DNA of 13,253 nt from an uncultured Clostridia bacterium (GTDB taxonomy: Bacteria > Bacillota > Clostridia > Oscillospirales > Ruminococcaceae), in NCBI GenBank assembly GCA_944388825.1, contig CALXKG010000223.1, positions 1 to 13,253 of the forward strand, given 5' to 3'. Positions 6,407 to 13,253 of the stretch are shown one piece after another. A program made the translations under genes and the position numbers. Below the pieces are notes generated by a model, which was not told where the DNA came from, did no database searches, and saw only the letters and a program-made list of their open reading frames with translations. Positions within the stretch are counted from its first letter, which is position 1. Each line of letters begins with the position of its first letter.

Positions 6407-7360
6407 TCAATCCGCGCCGCAGCCGGCGCCCCACTCCCGCGCCAGCCGCAGCGCCTCCTCCAGCACCCCGTCCATCCCGGCCTCATCCGGATAGAGCCAG
6501 TGGATGTCCGGGTTGCGCTTAAACCAGGTCAGCTGCCGCTTGGCGTACCGGCGGGTGGAGCGCTTCAGGGTCTCGACGCATTCGGAAAGCGGCTTTTCCC
6601 CGGCAAAATAAGGAAACAGCTCCTTGCAGCCGATCGCCTGGGCGGCGGTCTTCATCCGGGCGTCGTAGGCGGCCCGCGCTTCGGCGAGCAGCCCCATCTC
6701 CAGCATCCGGTCGACCCGCCGGTTTATCCTCTCGTATAAGACCGCCCGGTCGCGGTAGCCCAGCCCGATCCATAGGGGGTCGTAGGGCGTCCCGCCCTCT
6801 TTGGACCGGGCGATGTGGACGCTTAAGGGGATGCCGGTCGCGTGGCAGACCTCCAGCGCCCGGATGAGCCGGGGGATGTTGTGGGGATGGACGCCGGAAG
6901 CGTAATCCGGGTCGGCCTCATGCAGCATCTGCCAAAGGGCCTCGCCGCCCGCCTTTTCCGCCAGCTTTTGCAGGCCCGCCCGGTAATCCGCGTCCTCTCC
7001 GCTATCCGAAAGGCGGATGCCCCGCAGCAGCGTGTCGGCGTACAGCCCTGTCCCGCCGCATAAAACCGGGAGGTTCCCCCGGGAGACAATTCCTTCGACC
7101 GCCGCCCCGGCCAGCCGGACATATTCGGCCAGGGAAAAAGGCTTATCCGGGTCCAGAAACCCGATCAGATGGTGGGGGACGCCCTCCATTTCGGCGGGGG
7201 TGGGCTTGGCGGTCGCGATATCCATCGTTTTATAGATCTGCATTGAATCGCAGGAAACGACCTCGCCGGACAGGGCCTTCGCCAGCCGGACGGCCAGGCC
7301 GGTCTTGCCGGAAGCCGTCGGCCCGACGACGGCGAGGACGGGGATCTTTTCAGGTTTCAC
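6407..7360 (-). CDS. miaA: tRNA dimethylallyltransferase MiaA
   Basis: 317-residue cytoplasmic enzyme that transfers a dimethylallyl group to N6 of A37 in tRNAs reading codons that start with U, helping codon-anticodon stability and frame maintenance. Visible: P-loop GPTASGKT (13-20), SCDSMQIYKTMDIATAKPT (36-54) with the catalytic-site aspartate D38, HHLIGFLDP, GGTGLYADTLL and the C-terminal RRYAKRQLTWFKRN signature. The start is a GTG at 7360 with AAAGGAG five bases upstream. It normally follows mutL directly in this type of cluster; here a three-gene cassette sits between them, ending 21 bases before miaA. Length and motifs are complete, so the enzyme should be active. Confidence 0.97.
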   Translation of the reverse strand: MKPEKIPVLAVVGPTASGKTGLAVRLAKALSGEVVSCDSMQIYKTMDIATAKPTPAEMEGVPHHLIGFLDPDKPFSLAEYVRLAGAAVEGIVSRGNLPVLCGGTGLYADTLLRGIRLSDSGEDADYRAGLQKLAEKAGGEALWQMLHEADPDYASGVHPHNIPRLIRALEVCHATGIPLSVHIARSKEGGTPYDPLWIGLGYRDRAVLYERINRRVDRMLEMGLLAEARAAYDARMKTAAQAIGCKELFPYFAGEKPLSECVETLKRSTRRYAKRQLTWFKRNPDIHWLYPDEAGMDGVLEEALRLAREWGAGCGAD

Positions 7361-7381
7361 GAGGGCTCCTTTCGGGGAAGA

Positions 7382-7594
7382 TTACACGGGCGGGCAACCG
7401 CGCGCCGCGATATACTGGTCGATATCATCGACAATATACTGCGAACCGGTTGTGTGCAGCGCTTCGTAACAATCGTAAACATATTCCCATACCTGGTACC
7501 GGGTAAACAGGTCGGCCAGTTGATGGCCGGTCAGCTTTTTTGCGTTCTTATACTGCTCGGCACAGTAGATCATAAACGCCCCCTGCCGGCTCAT
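7382..7594 (-). CDS. DUF3791-type small protein
   Basis: 70-residue protein, predicted mostly helical. The segments FMIYCAEQYKNAKKLTGHQL, ADLFTRYQVWEYVYDCYEAL and LHTTGSQYIVDDIDQYI match the DUF3791 family pattern I remember (YCxExYK, then LSG, then LHTxG..YI..DID). No enzymatic motif, DNA-binding motif or membrane segment is visible. Its ATG overlaps the stop of the preceding gene (ATGA), and GGAGGAGG sits seven bases upstream. In other Firmicutes, genes of this type sit beside DUF3990 genes, as here. A role as antitoxin or binding partner of the ADP-ribosyltransferase-like protein is inference from size and coupling. Confidence 0.75.
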   Translation of the reverse strand: MSRQGAFMIYCAEQYKNAKKLTGHQLADLFTRYQVWEYVYDCYEALHTTGSQYIVDDIDQYIAARGCPPV

Positions 7595-7836
7595 GCGGAC
7601 GCCTCCTCCGGGATGACAAACCGCCCGGTCTTCCGTTCTTCGTCGAACATCTGAAAAAGGGTCAGGGGACTAAAGTGCCAGAATTTGGTCTCCTCCTGCT
7701 CCAAAAGGGCGTAAACTTCCGAACGGTAAAACACCTGGGCGGCTGAAATCTCATCCATCCCGCCCCTTTCCACCGCCAGCTGCACAACCTGGGGCACAAT
7801 CAGCGTCAAAACCGCTTCAAATTTTGGGTCGGTCAT
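7591..7836 (-). CDS. Small uncharacterised protein of the ART-like cassette
   Basis: 81-residue protein of no function known to me. The N-terminal half is predicted helical (FEAVLTLIVPQVVQLAVE). The centre carries FYRSEVYALLEQEETK followed by an aromatic motif, TKFWHFSPLTLFQMFDEE (residues 50-67), then a short TGRFVIPEEA end. I recall similar ETKxWHxSPxxL proteins encoded beside DUF3990 and DUF3791 genes, but no named family. It overlaps both neighbours by ATGA and has its own AGGAGG seven bases before its ATG. It could be an antitoxin, a substrate adaptor or a specificity factor for the upstream enzyme; the sequence does not decide. Confidence 0.7.
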   Translation of the reverse strand: MTDPKFEAVLTLIVPQVVQLAVERGGMDEISAAQVFYRSEVYALLEQEETKFWHFSPLTLFQMFDEERKTGRFVIPEEASA

Positions 7837-8327
7837 ACAAATTCCTCCTCTGGTACCGTGCCGGTAAAATGCAAATACGATAAACCCTTTTCTGTCGCAA
7901 CCACAAGCTGATTATACAGCTTCTTGATCTTTAATTGTTCCAGCGTCTGCGTTTTAGTCAATAAACCCGCCGTATAAAGGGCAAACGTTCGGTAAACGTC
8001 ATCATCCGCTACCGGGCCAAAGATAAAATCATAGGATTTACCCCGATAGGCGCCGGCGCGGTTATCCGAGACAAAATCCAGCCAGCTTTCGTCCGGCATA
8101 TCAAATTGCAAAACTTCACACGCCGAAAAAGCAGCAATTTCATCCAGTTCATAGATACTGACGGTCGGGCGGCCGGCCTTCCGGCGGCGGGCGACTTTCC
8201 CCGCAAAGCTGACTGCCTGCGCCCGATTGGTCGTCGTATAAAATCCGTAGCCAAAATCCAGGAAACGGTTCTGCCGGATCAACCGGGGTTTGGAAACGGC
8301 CAGGTTACTGCCATGATACAGGATCAT
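7833..8327 (-). CDS. DUF3990-type ADP-ribosyltransferase-like protein
   Basis: 164-residue protein without signal peptide or membrane segment. The N-terminus MILYHGSNLAV carries the YHG(S/T) strand of H-Y-[EQ] ADP-ribosyltransferases (candidate NAD-binding H5). It is followed by RFLDFGYGFYTTTNRAQAVS with the second motif tyrosine Y30 in GFYTT. The third motif may be NQLVVATEKG with Q140 or E146. The central YDFIFGPVADDDVYRTF (99-115) and LEQLKIKKLYNQ are hallmarks of DUF3990 proteins. Start ATG 8327 has AGGAGG five bases upstream. GC is only about 40-42% in 7861-7980 by hand count, against about 75% in 8401-8460 of mutL, which suggests horizontal transfer. The gene heads a three-gene overlapping cassette between mutL and miaA. 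ADP-ribosylation of a cellular or phage target, or NAD cleavage, is plausible but inferred; the target is unknown. Confidence 0.8.
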   Translation of the reverse strand: MILYHGSNLAVSKPRLIRQNRFLDFGYGFYTTTNRAQAVSFAGKVARRRKAGRPTVSIYELDEIAAFSACEVLQFDMPDESWLDFVSDNRAGAYRGKSYDFIFGPVADDDVYRTFALYTAGLLTKTQTLEQLKIKKLYNQLVVATEKGLSYLHFTGTVPEEEFV

Positions 8328-8332
8328 AAAGC

Positions 8333-8338
8333 CCTCCT
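8333..8338 (-). promoter_or_regulatory. Strong ribosome binding site of the ART-like cassette
   Basis: AGGAGG on the minus strand, five bases before the ATG at 8327, within the 29-base gap after mutL. It confirms the start and implies efficient translation. Confidence 0.8.
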
Positions 8339-8356
8339 GTCAAAATAAAAAATGGT

Positions 8357-10462
8357 CTACTGCACCCTTCCAAACATCTTTTCCAGCTGCCGTCTGGTAA
8401 AGCGGATCATCACCGGCCGGCCGTGGGGGCAGTAGCGCACCTCCGGGTCGGACGCGACCCGCCGCACCAGCGCCTCCAGTTCCGCCGGGGTGTTGTGATC
8501 GCCGCCCTTGACGGCGCTGCGGCAGGCCATCCGGTGTAGGATCTCGTCCACCGCCGGAAGCCCCGGGCGGGACCGGGACAGCCCCTCCAGCGCGTCTAAA
8601 AAGAGCGCCTCCGGCGAGGCGTCCGCCATCACCGCCGGGACCGAACGGAGGATGACGGTATTCCCGCCGAAATCCTCCGCCTCAAACCCCAATTTTAAAA
8701 GCGCTTCCCGGTTTTCCAGCGCCCGGCCGTGGTCTTCTCGGGAAAGGCCGACCGTCACCGGCGTCAAAAGCAGCTGGCGGCTTAAGACCTCGCCCTCGGC
8801 CTTCAGCCTGTTGTAGCGGATCCGCTCGTGGGCGGCGTGCTTGTCGAGCAATACGAACTCCTCCCCGATCTGGCAGAGGATATAGGTGGAAAAGACCTCG
8901 CCGAAGACGGTCACGGCGGGCGGCTCCGGCCGGGATACGGGCGGGGAGGCAGCCGCGGCCGGCCCGGCTGCCGGTTCAACTGCCGGTTCGGCTATTGGTT
9001 CAGCTGCCGGTTCGGTCGCCGGTTCGGTCGCCGGTTCCGCTTCCTCCGGCCCGAAATCCTCTTCCACATCCAGCGCCGGGTCGAGGACGGTCCCCACCCG
9101 GTAGGCGGTCGGGGAGGCGATCTTCTGCTGCCGGGAAGCGGGCAGGGCCGCTTCCGGGCGGGGCGGCGGGCTTTCCGGCGGTTTTTCCGCGGCCGGGCGG
9201 GAAAGCTCGGCAAAATCCTGCGGGTCCGGTTCGACATCCAGGCCCGTTTCCCGGTTTTTCGGCGGCAGCCATTCCTCCCGCAGCTGTACCCTCGCCCCCG
9301 GTCTTTCCGGCGGGGGCTCCTTTTTCCCGAATTTCTTCTGGAATTCCGCCGCCGTCATCTCGGTAAAGGCAGGCTTCTTCGGAAGGACCGTCTGTTCACC
9401 CCCGGCGCGGCTGTAAAAGGGGGAAGTGACCGGCCGGGCGGCGTCGCGGCCGTCAGAGGCAGGGGCGAGCGCGCCGTCCTTTAACAGGGCCGACTTGGCC
9501 GCGAAATAGACGGCGTCAAAGACCGCCTTCTCGCTCTGGAAGCGGACCTCGATCTTCGCCGGATGGACGTTGACGTCCACCAGTTCGCAGGGCATTGTGA
9601 GCATCAGGACGCAGGAGGGGAACTTCCCCGTCATCAGCGCCCCCCTGTACCCTTCCTCCAGCGCGACGCCGCAGGTGCGGGTACGGGTATAGCGGCCGTT
9701 GACAAAAAAGTGCTGCATCGACCGGTTGGCCCGCGCGGCCGCCGGCCGGCAGATAAACCCGGATACGCCCACCCCGCCGGCGGTATATTCGACCGGCAGC
9801 ATCCCCTTTGCGAAGTCCCTTCCCAGGACGGTGTAGACCGCCCCCATCAGGTCGCCGTCGCCGGGGGTGCGGTAAGCCTGTTTCCCGTCCCGGATAAAGG
9901 AAAAGGAGATCTCCGGATGGGACAGGGCGATCTTGTCGACGATCGACGCGACCGCCCCCGATTCCGTCACATCCTTTTTGAGGAACTTGAGCCGGGCCGG
10001 GACGTTGTAAAAGACATCCCGGACGACGACCGTCGTCCCGTCGGGACAGCCGGCATCCGAAATATCTTCCACTTCCGAACCGCTCACCCGGACCAGCGTC
10101 CCGGAGACCGCCCCTTTTTCCCGGGTCATCATCTCGACATGGGCGACCGCCGCGATCGACGCCAGCGCTTCCCCCCGGAAGCCGAGGGTGCCGATCGCGT
10201 CCAGATCGGCGGCATCCCGCACCTTGCTGGTCGCGTGGCGGAGGAATGCCTGCGGGGCGTCCGCCCGGCTGATGCCGCAGCCGTTGTCGGTCACCCGGAG
10301 GTATTTGACGCCGCCGTGCTGGATCTCGACGGTGACGGCGGTAGAGCCCGCGTCGATCGCATTTTCGACCAGCTCTTTGACGATCGAGGCCGGGCGCTCA
10401 ATGACCTCCCCGGCGGCGATCAGTTCGGCTACCTCCCGGGGGAGAACGTTTATCTTCGGCAT
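8357..10462 (-). CDS. mutL: DNA mismatch repair protein MutL (endonuclease type)
   Basis: 701-residue mismatch repair ATPase that links MutS recognition to strand nicking. The N-terminal GHKL ATPase shows ELVENAIDAG (30-39), DNGCGI (59-64), RHATSK and GFRGEAL (94-100), then FFVNGR and DVNVHPAKIEVRF. A long Pro/Ala/Glu linker (about residues 340-510) contains a 12-bp tandem repeat coding for AxEP units. The C-terminal dimer and endonuclease domain has DKHAAHERIRYN (540-551) with metal-site D540, H542 and E546, then ACR (C647) and CPHGRP (678-683). This is the self-nicking type used by bacteria without MutH. The last position of the usual E-x4-E is Asn here (N551). The start ATG has AAGGA upstream; 49 bases separate it from mutS. 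An active enzyme is expected. Confidence 0.97.
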   Translation of the reverse strand: MPKINVLPREVAELIAAGEVIERPASIVKELVENAIDAGSTAVTVEIQHGGVKYLRVTDNGCGISRADAPQAFLRHATSKVRDAADLDAIGTLGFRGEALASIAAVAHVEMMTREKGAVSGTLVRVSGSEVEDISDAGCPDGTTVVVRDVFYNVPARLKFLKKDVTESGAVASIVDKIALSHPEISFSFIRDGKQAYRTPGDGDLMGAVYTVLGRDFAKGMLPVEYTAGGVGVSGFICRPAAARANRSMQHFFVNGRYTRTRTCGVALEEGYRGALMTGKFPSCVLMLTMPCELVDVNVHPAKIEVRFQSEKAVFDAVYFAAKSALLKDGALAPASDGRDAARPVTSPFYSRAGGEQTVLPKKPAFTEMTAAEFQKKFGKKEPPPERPGARVQLREEWLPPKNRETGLDVEPDPQDFAELSRPAAEKPPESPPPRPEAALPASRQQKIASPTAYRVGTVLDPALDVEEDFGPEEAEPATEPATEPAAEPIAEPAVEPAAGPAAAASPPVSRPEPPAVTVFGEVFSTYILCQIGEEFVLLDKHAAHERIRYNRLKAEGEVLSRQLLLTPVTVGLSREDHGRALENREALLKLGFEAEDFGGNTVILRSVPAVMADASPEALFLDALEGLSRSRPGLPAVDEILHRMACRSAVKGGDHNTPAELEALVRRVASDPEVRYCPHGRPVMIRFTRRQLEKMFGRVQ
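8967..9038 (-). repeat. 12-bp tandem repeat in the mutL linker
   Basis: Six contiguous 12-bp units, plus-strand consensus GCTGCCGGTTCG, each copy differing at a few bases. They encode alternating Ala-x-Glu-Pro on the minus strand (PATEPATEPAAEPIAEPAVEP). Because 12 is a multiple of three, gain or loss of units keeps mutL in frame. The repeat lies in the flexible linker between the ATPase and endonuclease domains. Confidence 0.85.
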
Positions 10463-10511
10463 CCTGGTTTCCTTTCTATCCGAAATGAAAATGAAGAATG
10501 AATGGTATGTT

Positions 10512-13205
10512 TTACAGCATCAGCTTTTTCAGCTCATACAGGAAGTCCAGCGCGTCCCGCGGCGTCATGCTGTCCAGGTCGGCCTGTTTCAGCTGCCGCA
10601 GCGCCTTTTCCTCCTGCTGCTGGGCGAGGGAGACCTGCAGCTCCTCCGGCGGCGCCTCTTCCGCCTTCCCGGCGGCGCGGGCGACCGACGCCTCCGCCTC
10701 CAGGCCCTGGAGGATCTCCTTCGCCCGGCGGATCACCTTTGCGGGGACGCCCGCCAGCTTCGCCACCTCGATGCCGAAGGAATCGTCGGTGCCGCCCCGC
10801 ACGATCCTGCGCAGGAAGATGATGTCGTCCCCCCGCCGCCGGACGGCGATGTTGTAATTGACGACGCCGGGGAACTTTTCCTCCAGCGCGGTCAGCTCGT
10901 GGTAGTGGGTCGCGAACAGCGTCTTGCAGCCCAGCTTTTTCTCGGTCAGGATGTACTCGACGACCGCCTGGGCGATGCTCATCCCGTCGAAGGTGGAGGT
11001 ACCGCGGCCGATCTCGTCCAGCAGCACCAGGCTGCGGGGGGTGGCGTCCTTTAAGATGGAAGCCACCTCGCTCATCTCGACCATAAAGGTCGACTGCCCG
11101 GCGGTCAGGTCGTCGGACGCGCCGACCCGCGTGAAGATCCGGTCGCAGACCGAGATCTCGGCCGAATCGGCCGGGACAAAGGATCCCATCTGGGCCAGGA
11201 TGACGATCAGCGCCACCTGCCGCATATAGGTCGACTTGCCGGCCATATTTGGCCCGGTGATGACCGCCACTTTATTGGCGGAACCGTCCAGCAGGGTGTC
11301 GTTCGGGATAAACCCGCCCTCCCCGCTTTCGGCCCCCAGCTGCTCGACGACCGGGTGGCGGCCGCCGGTGATGTGGATCCGGCCGGAAAGGGTGATATCC
11401 GGGCGGGTGTAGCGGTTTTGGACCGCCACCTCCGCCAGCGAGCAGAAGACGTCCAGCCCGGCGACGGCGGCGGCCGTCTCCTCGATTTCGGGGAGGGCCT
11501 GCTGCACCGACTTCCGGACCGATTCAAACAGTTCCGCCTCCAGCGCCAGCTGCTTTTCGGTCGCATAGAGCATCCGGCTTTCCAGGTCTTTCAGTTCCTC
11601 GGTGATATACCGCTCGCCGCCCACCAGCGTCTGTTTGCGGGTCCACTCCTTCGGCACCTGGCTGATAAAGGATTTCGACACCTCAATATAGTAGCCGAAC
11701 ACCCGGTTGTACCCGATTTTCAGCGTCTTGATGCCGGTCTTTTCCTTTTCCCGCTCCTCCATCTGGGAGAGGTAGCTTTTGGCGTTGCGGCGCAGGTCGG
11801 AAAGCCCGTCCAGTTCGGCCGAATACCCTTTTCGTATGACCCCGCCGTCCTTCATCGCCGGCGGGCAGTCGGGGTCGATCGCCCGCTCGATCAGTTCCCG
11901 GACGTCCGTCAATTCATGCAGCTTCCCGTCCAGCTCCCGCAGCTTCGGGGAATGGAGGGTGCGGGTGACCGCCTTGATCTCCGGCAGGCGGGAAGCGGCG
12001 GTCGCGAGGGAAAGCAGATCCCGGGGGCCGACGGTGCCATAGACGACCTTGGTCATCAGCCGCTGGAGGTCGTAGACGCCGGAAAGGCTTTCCGACAGCT
12101 CCCCCCGCTGGACGGTCGCCTTCACCAGCTCTTCGACCGCCTCCTGCCGGCGGGTGATGTGGGCGACGTTCAAAAGCGGCTGCTCGAGGTATTTGCGCAT
12201 CAGCCGCTTACCCATCGCGGTCTTCGTCCGGTCGATGACCCAGAGCAGCGAGCCCTTCTTTTCCCGGCTGCGCATCGTCTCGGTCAGCTCCAGGTTGCGG
12301 CGGGCGGTCAGGTCGAGGGAGAGGTACTGTTCGCCGGTGTAGCAGGTCAGGGTGGTGAGCCGTTTGATGCCGCCCATCTGGGTCTCGGTGAGGTAGGCCA
12401 GCAGGCTCCCGGCCGCTTTGCGGGCGAGCCCCATCCCTTCCAGCCCCAGTTCGGACAGGCTGGAGGCGTGAAACTGCCGCAGCAGCTGCCCCGCAAACGC
12501 CTCGTCCCGGTACTGGTCCTCTTCCCAGCCGTCCCGGACACAGTTCAGCCGCCGCGCGATAAAGTTCGCCACCGACGGCTCGGCAAAGCAGGCGGGGTTG
12601 CCGATCAGCTCCCGGGGGGAGAAGCGGGAAAGCTCGTCGATCAGCCTGCGGGCGGGATCGGGGTCGGAAAATTCGGCAAACTGCATCTCGCCGGTCGAAA
12701 TATCGGCAAAACAGACCCCGACCCCCTTGCCGGTCAGGTAGGCGGAGCCGATATAGTTGTTCTCCCCCTCCGGCAGCATCGCGCTCTCGATGACGGTGCC
12801 GGGGGTGGTGATCCGGATGACCTCCCGCTTGACGACCCCTTTGGCCAGGTAAGGGGATTCGACCTGCTCGCAGATCGCGACCTTATATCCCTTGTCCACC
12901 AGCCGCTGGATATAGCTGTCGGCCGCCTGATGGGGGATCCCGCACATCGGCGCGCGCTCCGGCAGGCCGCAGTTCTTGCCGGTGAGGGTCAGTTCCAGCT
13001 CCCGGGAGACGGTGAGGGCGTCCTCAAAGAACATCTCGTAAAAATCCCCCAGGCGGAAGAGGAGGATATAGCCTTTGTGCTGGTCCTTGATCGTAAAATA
13101 CTGCCGCATCATCGGCGAGAGCTTGTCCCGGTCGGCGATGAGGCTTTTCCATTCTGCCTCGGTCAGCCTTTCGTCCGACCGGAGGGCTTCGTTTTCTTCC
13201 GGCAT
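10512..13205 (-). CDS. mutS: DNA mismatch repair protein MutS
   Basis: 897-residue mismatch-recognition ATPase. The N-terminal mismatch-binding domain carries the Phe-x-Glu wedge in LLFRLGDFYEMFFEDA (F55-Y-E57). Connector, core and clamp domains follow (for example KIGYNRVFGYYIEVSK). The C-terminal ATPase has Walker A GPNMAGKS (651-658), Walker B LVLLDEIGRG with D730/E731, and TLFATHYHEL. The start is set at ATG 13205: AGAAAGGA lies eight bases upstream, whereas the ATG at 13214 directly touches that site and could not use it. Length is normal (MutS1). It is followed 49 bases later by mutL, the standard repair pair. No promoter is visible in the remaining 39 bases of the window, so transcription probably starts outside it. 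Confidence 0.98.
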   Translation of the reverse strand: MPEENEALRSDERLTEAEWKSLIADRDKLSPMMRQYFTIKDQHKGYILLFRLGDFYEMFFEDALTVSRELELTLTGKNCGLPERAPMCGIPHQAADSYIQRLVDKGYKVAICEQVESPYLAKGVVKREVIRITTPGTVIESAMLPEGENNYIGSAYLTGKGVGVCFADISTGEMQFAEFSDPDPARRLIDELSRFSPRELIGNPACFAEPSVANFIARRLNCVRDGWEEDQYRDEAFAGQLLRQFHASSLSELGLEGMGLARKAAGSLLAYLTETQMGGIKRLTTLTCYTGEQYLSLDLTARRNLELTETMRSREKKGSLLWVIDRTKTAMGKRLMRKYLEQPLLNVAHITRRQEAVEELVKATVQRGELSESLSGVYDLQRLMTKVVYGTVGPRDLLSLATAASRLPEIKAVTRTLHSPKLRELDGKLHELTDVRELIERAIDPDCPPAMKDGGVIRKGYSAELDGLSDLRRNAKSYLSQMEEREKEKTGIKTLKIGYNRVFGYYIEVSKSFISQVPKEWTRKQTLVGGERYITEELKDLESRMLYATEKQLALEAELFESVRKSVQQALPEIEETAAAVAGLDVFCSLAEVAVQNRYTRPDITLSGRIHITGGRHPVVEQLGAESGEGGFIPNDTLLDGSANKVAVITGPNMAGKSTYMRQVALIVILAQMGSFVPADSAEISVCDRIFTRVGASDDLTAGQSTFMVEMSEVASILKDATPRSLVLLDEIGRGTSTFDGMSIAQAVVEYILTEKKLGCKTLFATHYHELTALEEKFPGVVNYNIAVRRRGDDIIFLRRIVRGGTDDSFGIEVAKLAGVPAKVIRRAKEILQGLEAEASVARAAGKAEEAPPEELQVSLAQQQEEKALRQLKQADLDSMTPRDALDFLYELKKLML

Positions 13206-13213
13206 CCACGCCA

Positions 13214-13221
13214 TCCTTTCT
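13214..13221 (-). promoter_or_regulatory. Ribosome binding site deciding the mutS start
   Basis: AGAAAGGA on the minus strand ends eight bases before ATG 13205 but overlaps the nearer ATG at 13214-13212. This favours the internal ATG, which shortens MutS by three residues. Confidence 0.7.
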
Positions 13222-13222
13222 G

Positions 13223-13243
13223 CTCCATCCTGAAAAAATGGAG
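13223..13243 (-). other. Small inverted repeat upstream of mutS
   Basis: CTCCAT and ATGGAG are perfectly complementary 6-base arms around a 9-base T-rich spacer on the minus strand. It might be the end of a terminator or an operator for mutS, but the window stops 10 bases beyond it. Confidence 0.25.
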
Positions 13244-13253
13244 GTTTCCATTC

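Noticed and set aside
7911..7916. TATAAT inside the DUF3990-type gene as an internal promoter for the small genes
   Set aside because: The surrounding sequence is AT-rich and the -35 region is poor, so it is likely chance, though it would matter if the small genes are antitoxins.
8323..8353. TTGACA box and T-rich run just after mutL, as promoter or terminator
   Set aside because: The TTGACA overlaps the AGGAGG site and its best -10 (TGTATC) lies inside the coding region with 3 of 6 matches. The T-run at 8345-8353 has no stable stem before it.
1..13253. CRISPR arrays, tRNA or rRNA genes, insertion sequences
   Set aside because: No regularly spaced repeats, no cloverleaf or rRNA-like sequence and no transposase were seen; nearly all of the window is protein-coding on one strand.

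Overview
All genes in this window lie on the minus strand, so transcription runs from position 13253 towards 1. The sequence is GC-rich. Gene content and order point to a Gram-positive anaerobe of the class Clostridia, most likely the Oscillospiraceae/Ruminococcaceae group. The indicators are MutL with an endonuclease domain and no MutH, a yggS-sepF-ylmH-divIVA-ileS division cluster, AAGGAGG-type ribosome binding sites and a Firmicutes-type short Hfq. The taxon is inferred from memory of gene order, not from a search.

Layout in transcription order: mutS and mutL (mismatch repair, 13205-8357); a tightly overlapping three-gene accessory cassette (8327-7382); miaA (tRNA modification, 7360-6407); a 244-bp intergenic region with a strong sigma-A-type promoter and a structured leader; hfq (RNA chaperone, 6162-5932); a membrane-anchored HlyD-like adaptor protein (5929-4706); yggS (PLP homeostasis, 4689-4003); sepF (FtsZ anchor, 3959-3450); ylmH (S4-domain RNA-binding protein, 3450-2686); divIVA (2624-1983); and the first two thirds of ileS (1876 to the window edge). 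No stretch over 300 bases lacks a gene.

The backbone is housekeeping: a mutS-mutL-miaA-hfq block joined to a ylm/division block. Spacing is short and several genes overlap or nearly touch, which suggests a long operon. Extra promoters are likely in front of hfq and possibly inside yggS.

The part that does not belong to the backbone is the cassette between mutL and miaA. It encodes a 164-residue protein of the DUF3990 type with an ADP-ribosyltransferase-like N-terminus, an 81-residue protein with a distinctive aromatic motif, and a 70-residue DUF3791-type protein. They are coupled by two ATGA overlaps, each gene has a strong ribosome binding site, and the first gene is far poorer in GC than its neighbours. 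This looks like a horizontally acquired NAD-dependent effector with small partners, possibly a toxin-antitoxin or defence module. Its biochemistry is, as far as I know, uncharacterised.
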